Program-made: the position numbers and the translations under genes
Notes under the pieces: model-generated
The model's input: the letters and a program-made list of their open reading frames with translations, nothing else
Told to the model about the DNA's origin: nothing
The model's database searches: none
In this document: in pieces, positions 62,610-64,000 of the stretch
How positions within the stretch are numbered: the first letter of the stretch is position 1
Layout: each line of letters opens with the position of its first letter
From: Allobosea robiniae
GTDB lineage: Bacteria; Pseudomonadota; Alphaproteobacteria; Rhizobiales; Beijerinckiaceae
Length of the DNA stretch: 64,000 nucleotides
Direction: 5' to 3'
NCBI RefSeq assembly: GCF_900102525.1
Contig: NZ_FNBZ01000003.1
Coordinates: forward strand, 372,001-436,000

Positions 62610-63536
62610 TCAGGCCGAAGGGGGCGGCGCGCGCGTCGCTGCGTCGAAGCTCTCGGCCTCGGCCCGCAGCCAGGCGATGAAGGCATCCAGCCCCGGCCGC
62701 GGCGGCTGGTCGAGCGGTCGCGTCAGCCAGCAGCCGATGGCGCTGGTGAAGCCGAGCCCCAGCGGATTGACGAGCGCGCCGGAGGCAAGCTCGTCGGCGA
62801 CGTAGCAGCGTGGCGCCAGCGCAAGGCCTAGACCGGCGACGGCGGCGCTGGTGATCACGGAATAATAGCCGTAGCGCACGGTATGCTCCGGCACTGCGCC
62901 GCGCAGATCATGCGCTTCGGTGAACTCGGCCCAGAAGGTCGGCATCTGATAGTGCTGCAGCAGGGTCATCTTCTGGATATCGGCCGCGCGGCGGAAACCG
63001 CCCATCCGCTCGATCAGGCTGGGCGCCGCGACGAGCGCGACATCGCGGCCGAAGAGGAAATGCGCCTCCTTTCCAGGCCAGGGCGGGACGCCATGGGCGA
63101 TCTCGATATCCGGCTCTTCCGTCTCGCTCTCGCTGACGTAATTGGTGAACTGCACGTCGACGCCGGGATGAGCCTCGGCGAAGGCCGGAAAGCGCGCCAT
63201 CAGCCAGCGCTCGCCGGCGATCGCGACCATGTGCAGGCGGATCGGCCGGGCGATGGCGTTGCGCTCGGCGAGACGCCGCGCGCCGCGTTCCATCTGCTCC
63301 AGCGCGGCTTCCGCATAGGGCAGGTAGATCGCGCCGGCTTCGGTGAGCTTGAGGCCGAGCGGGCTGCGGTCGAACAGCACCGTGCCGAGATGATGCTCCA
63401 GCGAGAGGATCTGCTTGGACACCGCGCTCTGGGTCAGGTTGACCGCGAGAGCGGCGCGGGCCGTCGAGCCCAGCCTTGCGACGGTCGCGAACGCCCTCAG
63501 CGCCGCGGCTGACGGGGGTGGCCGGCTGGCCGCCAT
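62610..63536 (-). CDS. LysR-family transcriptional regulator
   Basis: A 308-residue regulator with an N-terminal winged helix (ALRAFATVARLGSTARAALAV, then NLTQSAVSKQILSLEHHLG as recognition helix) and a periplasmic-binding-like effector domain. It resembles GcvA-type LysR proteins. It is divergent from the second argH-like gene, 95 bp apart, so it most likely controls that gene. Confidence 0.9.
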   Translation of the reverse strand: MAASRPPPSAAALRAFATVARLGSTARAALAVNLTQSAVSKQILSLEHHLGTVLFDRSPLGLKLTEAGAIYLPYAEAALEQMERGARRLAERNAIARPIRLHMVAIAGERWLMARFPAFAEAHPGVDVQFTNYVSESETEEPDIEIAHGVPPWPGKEAHFLFGRDVALVAAPSLIERMGGFRRAADIQKMTLLQHYQMPTFWAEFTEAHDLRGAVPEHTVRYGYYSVITSAAVAGLGLALAPRCYVADELASGALVNPLGLGFTSAIGCWLTRPLDQPPRPGLDAFIAWLRAEAESFDAATRAPPPSA

Positions 63537-63631
63537 GGGGTATTCCTTTTTGGACTATCTCGGCGGAGATCGTTTCGTTTGCCGGCCTCTCGGTCAAGAG
63601 GCCATTCTTCCCTGACGGGAGGAACGAGATC

Positions 63632-64000
63632 ATGAACCAGACGACCCGACTCTGGGGCGGGCGCTTCCGCAAGCCGCCGGACCCGCGGCTGATGAAGCTG
63701 TCGAGCGCCGCCGGCGAGCACGCAAGGCTGGTGCCGCAGGATGTCGCGGGCGGCAAGGCGCATGCGGCCGAACTCGGTCGCGCCGGCCTGCTGACTGCCG
63801 AGGAACTCCAGGCCATCCTGACCGCGCTCGACGGGATCGCCCGCGACACGGTCGCGGGGCGGATCGCGCCCGGTCCCGATGACGAGGACGTCCATACCTT
63901 CATCGAGCGCATCCTGACCGAGCGCGTCGGCTCGACCGGCGCCAAGCTCCGCGCCGGACGCTCGCGCAACGACCAGGCGGCGAACAACCTGAAGCTCTAC
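63632..64000 (+). CDS. Second argininosuccinate lyase-like protein, 3' part outside window
   Basis: The first 123 codons of an argininosuccinase/fumarase-superfamily lyase. LWGGRF opens it as in ArgH, and DEDVHTFIE and AGRSRNDQAANN match the ArgH substrate loops (LEDVHMNIE and [12 protein letters not shown] in the copy at 1820). GGGAGG lies 10 nt before the ATG. Divergence from true ArgH and a LysR neighbour suggest a catabolic or accessory role. Confidence 0.85.
   Translation, partial: MNQTTRLWGGRFRKPPDPRLMKLSSAAGEHARLVPQDVAGGKAHAAELGRAGLLTAEELQAILTALDGIARDTVAGRIAPGPDDEDVHTFIERILTERVGSTGAKLRAGRSRNDQAANNLKLY

Overview
The window is high-GC DNA (roughly two thirds G+C by eye) with the gene content of an alphaproteobacterium of the order Hyphomicrobiales. 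The genus Bosea or a close relative is my best guess. Support comes from the PHA genes with PhaR, a TIGR02302-type protein, a TTAA-N7-TTAA CtrA site, a serC leader-like hairpin, and many bipartite GTCAT...ATGAC intergenic repeats of a kind common in this order. No tRNA, rRNA, CRISPR array or intact transposase was seen.

Layout. 1-8.8 kb: a truncated carbamoyltransferase gene, tlpA, argH, an LptM-like lipoprotein, lysA, a TIGR02302 membrane protein and a DMT exporter. 9-14.8 kb: two MFS transporters, then a polyhydroxyalkanoate locus (phbB, a DUF1737 gene and phbA on one strand, phaR divergent). 14.9-22.2 kb: an autotransporter, an EAL protein with a degenerate GGDEF domain and a CtrA box upstream, rpmF, mtgA and ispA. 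22.3-37.8 kb: a proline-rich membrane protein and purA; then two near-duplicate M20 amidohydrolases, a tyrosine phosphatase, a MuiA-like protein, an orphan atpB, a guanidinium exporter behind a guanidine-II riboswitch, a GATase, an EamA transporter and a class A beta-lactamase; then serA and serC. serC, serA and purA share a strand and may be an ancestral group now split by about 10 kb of accessory genes.

37.9-41.2 kb is visibly A+T-rich and foreign. It holds a NACHT-type STAND NTPase with a nuclease-like N-terminus, which is a candidate anti-phage gene. The gene is broken by a single-base frameshift just after Walker B. It is flanked by a decayed copy of a small gene that survives intact at 41.65 kb.

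41.9-51.4 kb is a carbohydrate-acid or deoxysugar catabolic locus: fucU, a fuconolactonase-like amidohydrolase, an ABC importer (binding protein plus two permeases, no ATPase), a DapA-family aldolase, a GntR regulator and a complete TRAP transporter. Two near-identical palindromes upstream of its transcription units are likely operators. 51.4-54.4 kb holds an unknown multi-pass protein convergent with three tandem, overlapping, single-TM proteins that look like distant paralogues. 54.5-62.2 kb is a phosphate regulon: ppk2, phoR, pstS, pstC, pstA, pstB, phoU and phoB, with an exact Pho box before pstS. The window ends with a STAS-like protein, a LysR regulator and the start of a second argH-like gene.

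All calls come from reading sequence and recalled family motifs. No database search was possible.
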